DNA from: CAYFUF01 sp964346245 | GTDB taxonomy: Bacteria > Bacillota > Clostridia > Tissierellales > Peptoniphilaceae | Assembly (NCBI GenBank): GCA_964346245.1 | Contig: CAYFUF010000003.1 | Location: forward strand, 1 to 64,000 | Length of the DNA stretch: 64,000 nucleotides | Direction of reading: 5' to 3' | Shown: in pieces, positions 8,448 to 16,444 of the stretch | Layout of the letters: each line of letters starts with the position of its first letter | Position numbering within the stretch: the stretch's first letter is position 1 | Program-made: the position numbers and the translations under genes | The notes under the pieces: generated by a model | What the model was told of the DNA's origin: nothing | The model's input: only the letters and a program-made list of their open reading frames with translations | Database searches by the model: none

Positions 8448-9402
8448 CTTTCCCTCCTGACTCTAGGTCTAACTTTTCTATCTTTCTTTCAAACGCTTCT
8501 AAGCGTGTTGAATAAAATACTTTTCCGCTCCACTCATAAACAGCCATATCGCCAAACGCTAACTTGTAAGCGATGAGCATTTGTGAATGAATACCTGCCC
8601 ATTTTTGTTGTTTTTGCCCGTGCACATTATCGCCCACCAGAGGGTGTCCAATAGAATCCAAATGTACACGAATCTGATGAAAGCGCCCAGTTTCCAACTC
8701 AATATCCAAATAAGACCACTCGTCAGTTGACTTAATCGGAGTAATACGAGTAATTGATCGTTTCCCTTCAATGGTAGACTCTGTTGCCTGAACTTTTTTC
8801 CCTTGGCGAACCAGGTTGAAATCTATGGTCAACTCATCATTAATTCTACCATAGCATACTGCCCGGTAATACTTTTTAATCGAGCCGTCAGCAATTGCCT
8901 CATTCAATATAACGGCACTCTTGTGATTCTTGACACCAATTATTAAGCCTTCGGTATTATAATCTAACCGATTGACGATAGAAGGTCGAAAGCTCTTTTC
9001 CAGCCTCGGCACATACTCCTTTTTGTAGATGAGATCATCAACAAAAGCATCCACCACATTCTTCCCATAATCCGTTTTCTTCGCTGCATGAGACAATAGG
9101 CCCTTCGGCTTATCAATAATCGCAAAATCACTGTCCTCATATACATAGGTCAGTTCAACATACGCCCTGCTTTTCTTCTCCTCTTTTTTAAACTGCACAA
9201 GCTCTTCTTCATATATATAAAGTTGAACAGTATCACCAAGATGAAGCTCTTGATCGGGAACAGCCCTTTTCTTATTTACCTTGATCCTCTTTTTACGTAT
9301 CATCTTCTGCAAATAGGACGAGCTTGCGAGAGGTAAATATTTGTTGAGAAAGCGATCTAAACGCTGGCTCGCATCGTTTTCGTAAATGTTAACTTCCCTC
9401 AT
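8416..9402 (-). CDS. RluA-family pseudouridine synthase
   Basis: Converts specific uridines in RNA to pseudouridine. About 328 residues: an N-terminal S4 RNA-binding domain (SQRLDRFLNKYLP through KKRIKVNKK), then the catalytic domain with IDKPKGLLSH and NRLDYNTEG, in which D147 is the catalytic aspartate, and ETGRFHQIRVH. It is closest to the RluC/RluD type acting on 23S rRNA, but the target base cannot be assigned. The acidic/basic C-terminal tail is encoded in the overlap with the regulator gene. ATG 9402 is preferred over GTG 9411. It heads the operon that ends with the lipoprotein. Confidence 0.92.
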   Translation of the reverse strand: MREVNIYENDASQRLDRFLNKYLPLASSSYLQKMIRKKRIKVNKKRAVPDQELHLGDTVQLYIYEEELVQFKKEEKKSRAYVELTYVYEDSDFAIIDKPKGLLSHAAKKTDYGKNVVDAFVDDLIYKKEYVPRLEKSFRPSIVNRLDYNTEGLIIGVKNHKSAVILNEAIADGSIKKYYRAVCYGRINDELTIDFNLVRQGKKVQATESTIEGKRSITRITPIKSTDEWSYLDIELETGRFHQIRVHLDSIGHPLVGDNVHGQKQQKWAGIHSQMLIAYKLAFGDMAVYEWSGKVFYSTRLEAFERKIEKLDLESGGKDDDKNSTRRR

Positions 9403-9464
9403 GACAACCACTTTCTATAATAAAGGACAAGATATAATTCTTTGAGCTGGATTACTGTGCTTGA

Positions 9465-9493
9465 ATTATACCAATTAAAAAGGCGTATTCCAA
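9465..9493 (-). promoter_or_regulatory. Promoter of the RluA-regulator-kinase-lipoprotein operon
   Basis: Minus-strand TTGGAA (9493-9488), 17-base spacer, TATAAT (9470-9465) with an extended -10 TGG immediately before it. The -35 overlaps the terminator hairpin of the upstream gene. Confidence 0.7.
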
Positions 9494-9503
9494 AGAATAC
9501 GCC
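9477..9503 (-). terminator. Intrinsic terminator after the P-loop gene
   Basis: A perfect 9-bp stem (9482-9490 with 9495-9503), a 4-base loop and a run of five U residues on the minus-strand transcript, 13 bases after the stop codon of the P-loop gene. Confidence 0.9.
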
Positions 9504-9516
9504 TGAGACAACCATT

Positions 9517-9939
9517 TTACTCTGCATTAAGCTCGATTATTTCGACATCGGCACTTTGAGGAATTTCATCCTTAGTGATATCTAAACCAACGGCAACATC
9601 AACATTTTGTGCAGCGGATAAGTCTTTTAGCGCTAACAACATCTCTGGTAAGTGGAAATGTACATCAAGGATATCATAGATACCATCGACGTAAATCTTC
9701 TCTAAATCATAATCCCTAGAGATAATTCCTGCTAAGAAACCATAAAACTGATCTGTGTTTTTTATGTTGTAATCTTTAGCATTGATTAGGCGGACGCCAT
9801 GATCTAAGCTGTAAATATGAGAATTATCGGTATCAATAAACGCGATATTTCCATTACCAGACTTTTTCTCATGGTTAGCTTTCTCAATTAACCAACTTGT
9901 TTTTCCACTGCCTGACTTTCCTAATACTAATGTAACCAT
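9517..9939 (-). CDS. Small P-loop NTPase, function unknown
   Basis: A 140-residue protein with a clear Walker A motif GKSGSGKT at residues 7-14 and a plausible Walker B strand KIYVDG near residue 85. It looks like a minimal single-domain ATPase of the kind often labelled PilT-like or ATP-binding, without a RecA-type extension or any type IV pilus neighbours. The most that can be said is that it probably binds a nucleotide and is cytoplasmic. It follows the DUF1292 gene by 23 bases and ends at a strong terminator. Confidence 0.75.
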   Translation of the reverse strand: MVTLVLGKSGSGKTSWLIEKANHEKKSGNGNIAFIDTDNSHIYSLDHGVRLINAKDYNIKNTDQFYGFLAGIISRDYDLEKIYVDGIYDILDVHFHLPEMLLALKDLSAAQNVDVAVGLDITKDEIPQSADVEIIELNAE

Positions 9940-9962
9940 AGTTTTCTCCTCTCAATGAAATA

Positions 9963-10352
9963 TTAGTCTTCTAGTTCTTCTTCGTCATCATACTCTTCCA
10001 TGATTCTTTCGAATTCTTCGGCAACTCGGTTGAATTCGTCTTCATCTTCAATCATGGAGACTTCAATTTCACCGCTGTCTAGGTCTTCACTGAATTCATA
10101 GAGTAGAACTTTTTGTTCATCATCAAGAGTTACAAGTGCGATGTATTCTTTATCTTCGTAAGGGAAGACTTCGAGCACTGCACATTCTAGCTCTGTATCA
10201 TCATCTAAAGTCAATACGATAACTTCCATTTCATCCAAGTCGTCATCGTGGTCATGGTCGTGATCATGGTGATCATGATCGTGGTCTGCTTGGTTTTCTT
10301 CCAACTCGTTGTTCTCCAATGGTGTCTTATCGTTCATGTTTGTGTCCGTCAT
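9963..10352 (-). CDS. DUF1292 (YrzB-like) protein with His/Asp-rich N-terminus
   Basis: 129 residues, very acidic. The C-terminal part from EVIVLTLDDDTELECAVLE to the FERIMEEYDDEEE tail is a DUF1292 domain (YrzB family, function unknown, often near alaS/ruvX in Bacillota). Before it lies an unusual run of alternating His and Asp (about residues 25-42, encoded at roughly 10237-10290), which resembles metal-binding HDHDH tails of zinc or nickel proteins. ATG 10352 is chosen because GGAGG precedes it; the upstream ATG at 10364 contains that ribosome site. No DUF1292-typical neighbours are present here. Confidence 0.85.
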   Translation of the reverse strand: MTDTNMNDKTPLENNELEENQADHDHDHHDHDHDHDDDLDEMEVIVLTLDDDTELECAVLEVFPYEDKEYIALVTLDDEQKVLLYEFSEDLDSGEIEVSMIEDEDEFNRVAEEFERIMEEYDDEEELED

Positions 10353-10419
10353 AGCATCCTCCATTTAGTCATAGTATTTGGTTTACATTTACCCTTAGCC
10401 GCTTGCCATAATCGAGAAT

Positions 10420-11865
10420 TTACCAGCTTTCGTTGATTGCTTGTATAAGTTGAACCAAGAAATCATAAGAACGGTAAACTGACTCAATATTAACTTTCTC
10501 TTTCGTCGTATGAGCCCCAGTAATATCAGGTCCGAAAGAGATCATATCTAGACTTGGATTCTTCTGGGCGAATAATCCACATTCTAAACCAGCATGGATG
10601 TCTAGTACTTCTGCTCGTTGACCATAAAAGTCAACATGCAGCTTTTGGAAGCAATCCCTCAGTTTTGATTCCTCTTTGAATTCCCAAGCGGGGTAACCAT
10701 CGGAAAAAGCTAAATCGGCCTGCACAATGTCAGCAATCTCCTGGAATTTTGCTTGGATTTCCTTAATTTTTGTCGTTTTTGAACTCCTTATGGATAACCA
10801 GATGTCAGCCTCGTCCTCTGTTAGCTGGACAATGGCAAGATTATCAGAAGCCTCCACCGTCTTATTATCCGGATTCATGGAATAGACCCCATGAGGCAAA
10901 AGACCAATGATTGAAAATAGCTTCATCTTCGCTGTCTTGGTGAGCGGAGCAACATCCGTTGTGACATTAGTCCATGTGAAGGTCACATCCGGCTCAATCT
11001 TTAACAAGCTGGGCAATATCTTCTTCTTCGCATCCTCAATCGTCTGTAATACCAAGTGTTCGGAATCTTCTGCAAAGCTTATTACAGCCTTCGCCTCATG
11101 AGGTATTGCGTTATGTTTAGTCCCAGAAGAAAGGTCATGGATATTAATGACTGTTTCGCCGTCAATCTCACGGAGCAAATCTGCCATAACTTTAATCGCA
11201 TTGCTTCTGACGTTTTGAATCTCCATGCCGGAGTGTCCACCTTTTAAGTTTGCAACGCTAAGCGCTAAGCAATGGTGGTAATCGGTCCTCTCTTCTCTAG
11301 CTATAGGAAGTGTAATCTTGGCTGTCGTGCCGCCTGCGCAACCGCAAGTAACGAAGCCTTCCTCCTCTGAATCTAGATTAAGAAGTGCATCAGCCTCAAG
11401 GAAACTAGGATCAAGACCAAGTGCCCCGTCCATGCCTGTCTCCTCGGTGCGAGTGACCAGTACACTGATATTCGCTTTCAAGTTCTCCGAAAGAAGCGCA
11501 AGACCCATAGCGACACCTATACCATTATCTGCACCTAAAGTCGTTCCTTTAGCGGTTAACCAACCTGACTCCTCTTCCATCTCAATAGGGTCTTTGCTGA
11601 AGTCATGGTCGCAACCCTCATCTTTCATACAGACCATATCCATGTGACCCTGCAAAATAATATGAGGGAGCTTCTCCCCTTGGCTTGAATCTTTTGATAT
11701 TAAAACATTTCCAGCCTGGTCAGTTCTAGTATCCAGTTGTAGTTCCTTACCTATATTAACAAGTAAGCGGGCAATGTTCTCTTCATCATTGGAGCATCGA
11801 GGAACGTCATTTATGCGTTTGAAATAAGAAAAGACGGGGTGCTGTTCATAACTACTGTGCTCCAC
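10420..11865 (-). CDS. pepD: Aminoacyl-histidine dipeptidase / beta-Ala-His dipeptidase (M20)
   Basis: A cytosolic metallopeptidase of the M20 family that cleaves dipeptides, historically Xaa-His. At 481 residues it has the expected length. Metal ligands are recognisable in LQGHMDMVC, LGADNGIG, the RTEETGMDG segment containing the general base, and IHAGLECG and AHTTKE near the C-terminus. The lid domain with KGGHSGMEI is between them. It starts 3 bases after the parvulin gene, so it belongs to the yitT-cvfB-parvulin run and contributes to peptide use. Confidence 0.93.
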   Translation of the reverse strand: MEHSSYEQHPVFSYFKRINDVPRCSNDEENIARLLVNIGKELQLDTRTDQAGNVLISKDSSQGEKLPHIILQGHMDMVCMKDEGCDHDFSKDPIEMEEESGWLTAKGTTLGADNGIGVAMGLALLSENLKANISVLVTRTEETGMDGALGLDPSFLEADALLNLDSEEEGFVTCGCAGGTTAKITLPIAREERTDYHHCLALSVANLKGGHSGMEIQNVRSNAIKVMADLLREIDGETVINIHDLSSGTKHNAIPHEAKAVISFAEDSEHLVLQTIEDAKKKILPSLLKIEPDVTFTWTNVTTDVAPLTKTAKMKLFSIIGLLPHGVYSMNPDNKTVEASDNLAIVQLTEDEADIWLSIRSSKTTKIKEIQAKFQEIADIVQADLAFSDGYPAWEFKEESKLRDCFQKLHVDFYGQRAEVLDIHAGLECGLFAQKNPSLDMISFGPDITGAHTTKEKVNIESVYRSYDFLVQLIQAINESW

Positions 11866-11868
11866 CTT

Positions 11869-12630
11869 TTATTCCTCCTTGCCGTAAAAACGCTCTACAG
11901 GATAAACATTTTCTAACTTCTTCATCTCATTAGCATATCTTTCTTGTTGCTTGAGCATCAAGAATTGTTGACCAAGCTGCTGCTTAACGGATTCAAAGTC
12001 AGTATCTTGAATTTTATTCTTTTCGTTCAATCTGATGACATGATAACCAAATTGTGATTTAACCGGCTCAGATATTTGACCTACTTCCATTTCAATTAAG
12101 GCATTCTCAAATTCAGGAACCATCTGACCGCTCTGGAACTTACCTAGATTTCCGCCCCGTTCTTTGGAAGGGCATGATGATATTTCTCTCGCTAGATCAG
12201 CGAAATCTTCACCTTGGTCTAGCTTTTCCTTGGCTTCATCAGCTTTTTCTAAACTATCAACCAAAATGTGGTCAGCATCAAACTGATAGGTTGCTACCAG
12301 TCGGTCTTTATGTGCTTCGTAATACTCTTTAAGGTCATCTTCATCTACCTTCACATCATTCAACATTTTCGTTAAGGCAAATTGCTGAATAAACTGTCTC
12401 TTTGTTTGTTCAAAAGCTACTTGGAATTCATCATCCTCTTCAATGCCTTGATCAACAGCGGAGAAATAGAGAAGCTTTTGATGAACTAGCTCGTCTCTTA
12501 AACGGTCCTTATCCTTATCCGTGCGAAACTGAGCACCTTGGTCACCCATTAAACTCAATAAACGTTGAAAATCTTCTTCTAGAATCTCCTCACCATTTAC
12601 CTTTGCAATCACTTTATTCTCATTTGTCAT
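11869..12630 (-). CDS. Cytoplasmic parvulin-type peptidyl-prolyl isomerase
   Basis: 253 residues with a SurA-like N-terminal helical domain (AKVNGEEILEEDFQ) and a single parvulin domain, from DADHILVDS to FGYHVIRLNEK, including GGNLGKFQSGQMVPEFE. There is no signal peptide or lipobox, so unlike the PrsA-type paralogue at 35911-36852 it should act in the cytoplasm as a chaperone or isomerase. It overlaps the cvfB gene by 11 bases. Confidence 0.88.
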   Translation of the reverse strand: MTNENKVIAKVNGEEILEEDFQRLLSLMGDQGAQFRTDKDKDRLRDELVHQKLLYFSAVDQGIEEDDEFQVAFEQTKRQFIQQFALTKMLNDVKVDEDDLKEYYEAHKDRLVATYQFDADHILVDSLEKADEAKEKLDQGEDFADLAREISSCPSKERGGNLGKFQSGQMVPEFENALIEMEVGQISEPVKSQFGYHVIRLNEKNKIQDTDFESVKQQLGQQFLMLKQQERYANEMKKLENVYPVERFYGKEE

Positions 12631-13483
12631 GTTTACTTCCTTTCATCTTGATTCCATTATTCTTAAACTCAATTAAACCAAGCTTTAACAAGCGGCCAAC
12701 AGATTTCTTGAACTGGGATTTGCTCATCCGAAACTCTTTTTGAATTTTCGCTGGATCAGATTTGTCGTTAAAAGGTAAGAAGCCATCTTCTTGCTTTAAC
12801 TTCTCGAAGATGCTCTTTGCATCACTGTCAATGCTTTCGTGAGCCCTACTCTGTAAGCTCAAATCGATTTTCCCATCATTCTTTACATTCTCTACCCTTG
12901 CACTGACTTCTTGACCCACATAAAGGGCACCTTTCATCTTATCCCTCGGAATCATCGCGTTGTATTGATTATCCACCACAACATAGGCACCATAGTCCGG
13001 ATTTGTCGCATAAACAACCCCTTCCACCATGTCATTTTCCTTGATGCGGTGAGGAAAAGCGAAATGATTCTTCACATTCATGGTTGCAGCTATACGGTTT
13101 GATTTATCGATGTAGCAAAAGACGAAGACCTTTTCATTCGCTTTTACTTTATGAATTTGCTCCTTAAAGGGAAGGAATAAATCCTTCTCCAAGCCCCAAT
13201 CAAGGAAAGCGCCTACTCTTGTAACATCTGTTACAGGCAAAATAGCAAACTCGCCTACCTGAATCCTAGGCTTGCGCGTAGTGGCTATCAGACGGTCATC
13301 GCTATCTCTCAGAATAAAGACTTCAATCTTGTCCCCTATGGTCCACTCCTTTTGAACAAATTTTTTTGGAAGAAGGACATCCGTATGTCCACCTTCATTG
13401 CTTCCCATTTTTTTATCATTCACGTAAGCACCTACAGAGGTGAACCGTTGAATGTACAAATTTTGCATTCTACCTAATTCCAT
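12620..13483 (-). CDS. cvfB: CvfB/YitL-type S1 RNA-binding protein
   Basis: 287 residues matching conserved virulence factor B / YitL: successive S1-type OB folds (LPVTDVTRVGAFLDWGLEKDLFLPFKEQ is the clearest one, then the MVEGVVYATNPDYGAYVV unit) and a C-terminal winged helix (MSKSQFKKSVGRLLKLGLIE). The family binds RNA and affects expression of virulence and stress genes in staphylococci. The start at 13483 has AGGAG five bases upstream. It lies 8 bases after yitT. Confidence 0.88.
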   Translation of the reverse strand: MELGRMQNLYIQRFTSVGAYVNDKKMGSNEGGHTDVLLPKKFVQKEWTIGDKIEVFILRDSDDRLIATTRKPRIQVGEFAILPVTDVTRVGAFLDWGLEKDLFLPFKEQIHKVKANEKVFVFCYIDKSNRIAATMNVKNHFAFPHRIKENDMVEGVVYATNPDYGAYVVVDNQYNAMIPRDKMKGALYVGQEVSARVENVKNDGKIDLSLQSRAHESIDSDAKSIFEKLKQEDGFLPFNDKSDPAKIQKEFRMSKSQFKKSVGRLLKLGLIEFKNNGIKMKGSKHDK

Positions 13484-13491
13484 AACAACTC

Positions 13492-14385
13492 CTATTCAAC
13501 ATAATTACTTGCTCTTGTTTCGAGGCTACCAAAATCTCTACTCTCGCGCGTAAACCCTTCACCCATAACTTCTGTTGAATGATATACATAGATAAATGCG
13601 TTAGGATCAATCTTTTCGACGAAGTCCTTAATGCGGATATATTCGTGCCGCTGTACTACGGTAACAATAATATCGTGGGGTCTTTTCGAGTAGCCACCCT
13701 TGCCTTGATAAATGGTGGTCCCCCTATTCATATCAATGTTAATGTAGCGATTAATCTTCGCAGATTCCAAGGATATGATAGTCATCACAATTCTTCGATC
13801 AGCACCAGTAATGGCTTCCTCCAGCATAAAACTGGACACAAAAACAGCGATAACCGCATACAGCGCGCTTTCCAAGGAAATAGCAAAAGCACTAATCAAT
13901 ACGACAATGCCGTCAGTCAGCAAAACGCCACCTGATAAACTCAGATGGGCATACTCATGAAGTATGCGAACAATGATATCCGTTCCTCCGGTAGATGCTT
14001 TCTGTCTCATGACAAGAGCTAAGCCTATGGCCATAAGCCCTGCCCCAATAACCCCACTAACCAAAATATCATGTGTCAAGGGATCACTGATGGGAAACGC
14101 CCGTTCCAAAATGATATTACTAATCGAAAAACTAATCGTACCATAGAGTGTCAATAATCCAAACTGCTTTCCTAATAAAAGGAGGCCGACCAAATAAAGA
14201 AAAATATTACCGATTAACGAAATCGTACCAATCTGCAGGTTTGGAAATAGATAGTTAATGACGATGGATATACCGTAGACGCCACCAGTTGCAATAGAAT
14301 GGGGTGCAAAAAACATCGTTGAGGCGATGGCCATAAAGATTGTGCCCATCGTTATCAACAAAATTTTCTTGGCTGTTGTTCTCAT
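13492..14385 (-). CDS. yitT: YitT-family membrane protein with DUF2179
   Basis: A membrane protein with about five or six hydrophobic helices in the first 200 residues, containing the family motifs FFAPHSIATGGVYGIS near the N-terminus and KASTGGTDIIVRI, then a soluble C-terminal DUF2179 domain (GGYSKRPHDIIVTVV). Function is unknown; transport has been proposed. ATG 14385 with GGAGGG upstream is chosen over the longer frame from 14424, which would cover the terminator region. It is 58 bases downstream of ptsH, across a terminator. Confidence 0.88.
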   Translation of the reverse strand: MRTTAKKILLITMGTIFMAIASTMFFAPHSIATGGVYGISIVINYLFPNLQIGTISLIGNIFLYLVGLLLLGKQFGLLTLYGTISFSISNIILERAFPISDPLTHDILVSGVIGAGLMAIGLALVMRQKASTGGTDIIVRILHEYAHLSLSGGVLLTDGIVVLISAFAISLESALYAVIAVFVSSFMLEEAITGADRRIVMTIISLESAKINRYINIDMNRGTTIYQGKGGYSKRPHDIIVTVVQRHEYIRIKDFVEKIDPNAFIYVYHSTEVMGEGFTRESRDFGSLETRASNYVE

Positions 14386-14405
14386 AAACCCTCCAAATAA
14401 GGTTG

Positions 14406-14437
14406 ATGAAAAAAAGGACACCAAAATGGTATCCTTT
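14406..14437 (-). terminator. Intrinsic terminator of the ccpA-ptsH operon
   Basis: Minus-strand hairpin with a 10-bp stem (14413-14422 with 14428-14437, one G-U pair), a 5-base loop and a U7 tail, starting 7 bases after the ptsH stop. It separates ptsH from yitT, though some read-through is possible. Confidence 0.82.
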
Positions 14438-14443
14438 TCCTAT

Positions 14444-14704
14444 TTATTCGCCTAGATTCTGAATGAATTCAACAACCTTGTTTAAATTCTCTTCCTCATC
14501 TTCTCCATTCACGCGGACAGTGACTTCCGTTCCTTTGGAAATGCCTAAACTCATCACATTGAATATGCTCTTAGCGTTAGCGACCTTGCCATCCTTAACG
14601 ATTTCAACGTCACCAGGAATATTCTTTACAAATTGAACTAATGCGGCTGCTGGTCTTGCATGCAAGCCTGTTTCATTTACTACGGTTACTGTTTTCTCCA
14701 CCAT
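14444..14704 (-). CDS. ptsH: Phosphocarrier protein HPr
   Basis: The 86-residue general phosphocarrier of the sugar phosphotransferase system. H15 in ETGLHARPA is the site phosphorylated by enzyme I, which distinguishes it from Crh, and S46 in NAKSIFNVMSL is the HPr kinase site that makes it the corepressor of CcpA. It sits directly downstream of a CcpA-type regulator gene and shares its operon, so corepressor and repressor are made together. No ptsI or hprK is in the window. Confidence 0.96.
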   Translation of the reverse strand: MVEKTVTVVNETGLHARPAAALVQFVKNIPGDVEIVKDGKVANAKSIFNVMSLGISKGTEVTVRVNGEDEEENLNKVVEFIQNLGE

Positions 14705-14739
14705 TGCGTCCTCCTCATATTAGTCATACTATTATTAGT

Positions 14740-15750
14740 CTAGTTGTTAATTTTAGTAGTGGTTTCTCTTTCTGCAATCTGAGTAGGTAGATAGATTGTT
14801 TCATCCATCCTTTCGTCATCCTGCAGAATCTTCGTTAACTTTCTCATTGCGATTGCCCCGATATCATAGTAGGGCTCTATCACTGTTGTGAGCCGAGGAC
14901 GAATAATCGATCCTAGTTTCGTACCACCAAAACCTGCAATTTGCAAGTTCTTTGGCACATGAATCTCATGGTCATAACAGTAGTTGATAATACCGATTGC
15001 TAAGTCATCTGTCTCTGTAATAATGGCAGATACATTACTCAGACCGTGCTTTCGGTCATACTCAGCTGCGGCTTCATATCCATCATTGGTGGTATTCTGA
15101 TTCACATTGAAAGTCAACGCTTCTTTTTGGTGGGCTTTCATGGAGTCTTCATAACCTAATAACTTATATTGGCCAATATCGAAATTCTGGCTTGTCTTCA
15201 TATATAAAATATCTTGATTGCCGAGTGCGATAATAGCGTCAGTTAGCTCAGCCATCGCTTCACGGTAATTGATGGATACCGTGTGGTAATCGTTTGACTT
15301 GTAGAAACGATCCAGGAGAATGTAAGGCAAATGATATTCTCTAATCTTAACGATAATCTCGGCTTCGATGTCTTCAGAAATAATGATGACACCTTCCACT
15401 TGTTTTCGATATAGGAAGTCCACAGCCTTCTTCTCTTGTTCGAGTTCACCGTAAGTACTGGATAGCAAGATATCGTAATTATACATCCTGCCGATTTCTT
15501 CCGCGCCCCTAATCATTTGGGCCATGTACTCTATTCCGATATCCTTGACAAGTATGCCAATCGAATTAGATTTCTTCATGACGAGGCTTCTTGCCAACTC
15601 ATTAGGTTTAAACCCTAATTTATTGATGGCGTCGATAACCTTACGTTCGGCCTCCGGACTGACCGGCTTTGACTTGTTCATTACTCGAGAAACCGTAGAG
15701 ATAGAAACACCTGCCAACTTTGCCACATCTTTAATTGTTGGTTGTGACAT
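14740..15750 (-). CDS. ccpA: LacI-family regulator, probable catabolite control protein CcpA
   Basis: 336 residues: N-terminal helix-turn-helix TIKDVAKLAGVSISTVSRVMN with the LacI hinge helix (ELARSLV), then a periplasmic-binding-like effector domain. The assignment as CcpA rests on the general match to the family and on the gene being followed 35 bases later by ptsH, whose Ser46 form is the CcpA corepressor. A different LacI-type regulator is still possible. A sequence fitting the catabolite-operator consensus lies 17 bases upstream of the start, consistent with autoregulation. Confidence 0.75.
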   Translation of the reverse strand: MSQPTIKDVAKLAGVSISTVSRVMNKSKPVSPEAERKVIDAINKLGFKPNELARSLVMKKSNSIGILVKDIGIEYMAQMIRGAEEIGRMYNYDILLSSTYGELEQEKKAVDFLYRKQVEGVIIISEDIEAEIIVKIREYHLPYILLDRFYKSNDYHTVSINYREAMAELTDAIIALGNQDILYMKTSQNFDIGQYKLLGYEDSMKAHQKEALTFNVNQNTTNDGYEAAAEYDRKHGLSNVSAIITETDDLAIGIINYCYDHEIHVPKNLQIAGFGGTKLGSIIRPRLTTVIEPYYDIGAIAMRKLTKILQDDERMDETIYLPTQIAERETTTKINN

Positions 15751-15767
15751 CGTACTCTCCTTTGCTT

Positions 15768-15781
15768 TGACAACGTTATCT
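15768..15781. promoter_or_regulatory. cre-like operator upstream of ccpA
   Basis: TGACAACGTTATCT matches the CcpA operator consensus (TGWNANCGNTNWCA) at all defined positions except the last. It lies between a possible promoter (TGTACA, 17-base spacer, extended -10 TGC-TAATAT around 15806-15831) and the ccpA start, a position suited to road-block repression. Confidence 0.6.
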
Positions 15782-15880
15782 TATTTGTAGTTCTTCTTTA
15801 AGTATATTAGCATAGAAATAATAGAATGTACACATTTTAAGGGTTAATTAATCATTATCTTTTCGTTTTCCCGACAGTCA

Positions 15881-15926
15881 AAAAGAACCCCCTCAAGTAG
15901 GCATAATGCCTATCTAAAGGGAGTTC
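15881..15926 (-). terminator. Terminator after the YtxH-DUF948 operon
   Basis: An imperfect long hairpin: outer arms 15885-15893 and 15918-15926, inner arms 15898-15904 and 15906-15912, with a T5 run on the minus strand. It follows the DUF948 stop by 39 bases. Confidence 0.78.
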
Positions 15927-15965
15927 CCATGTAAATATTATCGCAATTTACTATTTTACTTTGCA

Positions 15966-16430
15966 CTATTTTTTGATGACATTTCTGATAACATCAATAA
16001 CTTCTTTGACATATCCCATCTGCGAAGCAGACTTAGAGAAACCTGAAGACACTGAATCAACAGTATCGATAGCTGTTGTTGCAATGTATTCTACACTATC
16101 CGCTACATCAGAGCTCAGACGAGTCGTGTTCACTAGCGTATCACGAACTTGACTGATTGACTCCACAATATCTGGTGAAGATTGTGCAAGAATCATATCT
16201 ACGTTATCGATGCTTGAGTTTAATTTACTCGTAATATCTGGTAATGTCTTTAACGTTCTATCGAGCTCATCTTGGTTCTTGGAAACTAATTCTTGGACAG
16301 CTCCTAACGTCTTTGATAGTTTCATCAATACAGAAATCAAGAAGACCAAAGCGACGATAGCTACGATGACTAGAATCGCTATAAGCAAACCATTCAGAGT
16401 AAACGTGAATGTAAATTCATTCGTTGGCAC
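15966..16430 (-). CDS. DUF948 membrane-anchored protein (YtxG-like)
   Basis: 154 residues: one N-terminal membrane helix (LLIAILVIVAIVALVFLISVL, about residues 14-35) followed by a long, low-complexity helical region rich in Ser, Thr, Asp and Val with heptad-like spacing, typical of DUF948. In Bacillus the relative ytxG lies beside ytxH in a stress operon; here the same pairing holds, with 14 bases between the genes. Molecular function is unknown; an envelope stress role is inferred from the family. Confidence 0.82.
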   Translation of the reverse strand: MPTNEFTFTFTLNGLLIAILVIVAIVALVFLISVLMKLSKTLGAVQELVSKNQDELDRTLKTLPDITSKLNSSIDNVDMILAQSSPDIVESISQVRDTLVNTTRLSSDVADSVEYIATTAIDTVDSVSSGFSKSASQMGYVKEVIDVIRNVIKK

Positions 16431-16444
16431 GTTTTCCTCCTCTT

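Noticed and set aside
10240..10290. Short GATCAT/CATGGT-like nucleotide repeat suggesting a CRISPR or satellite
   Set aside because: It is the coding repeat for alternating His and Asp residues, too short and without spacers.
10248..10436. Plus-strand hydrophobic 62-codon frame opposite the DUF1292 gene
   Set aside because: Its valine/methionine-rich sequence is only the antisense reading of the His/Asp repeat; no ribosome site or family match.
15885..15926. Possible small RNA or riboswitch downstream of the DUF948 gene
   Set aside because: The nested hairpins with a T run are best explained as a terminator; no promoter precedes them.
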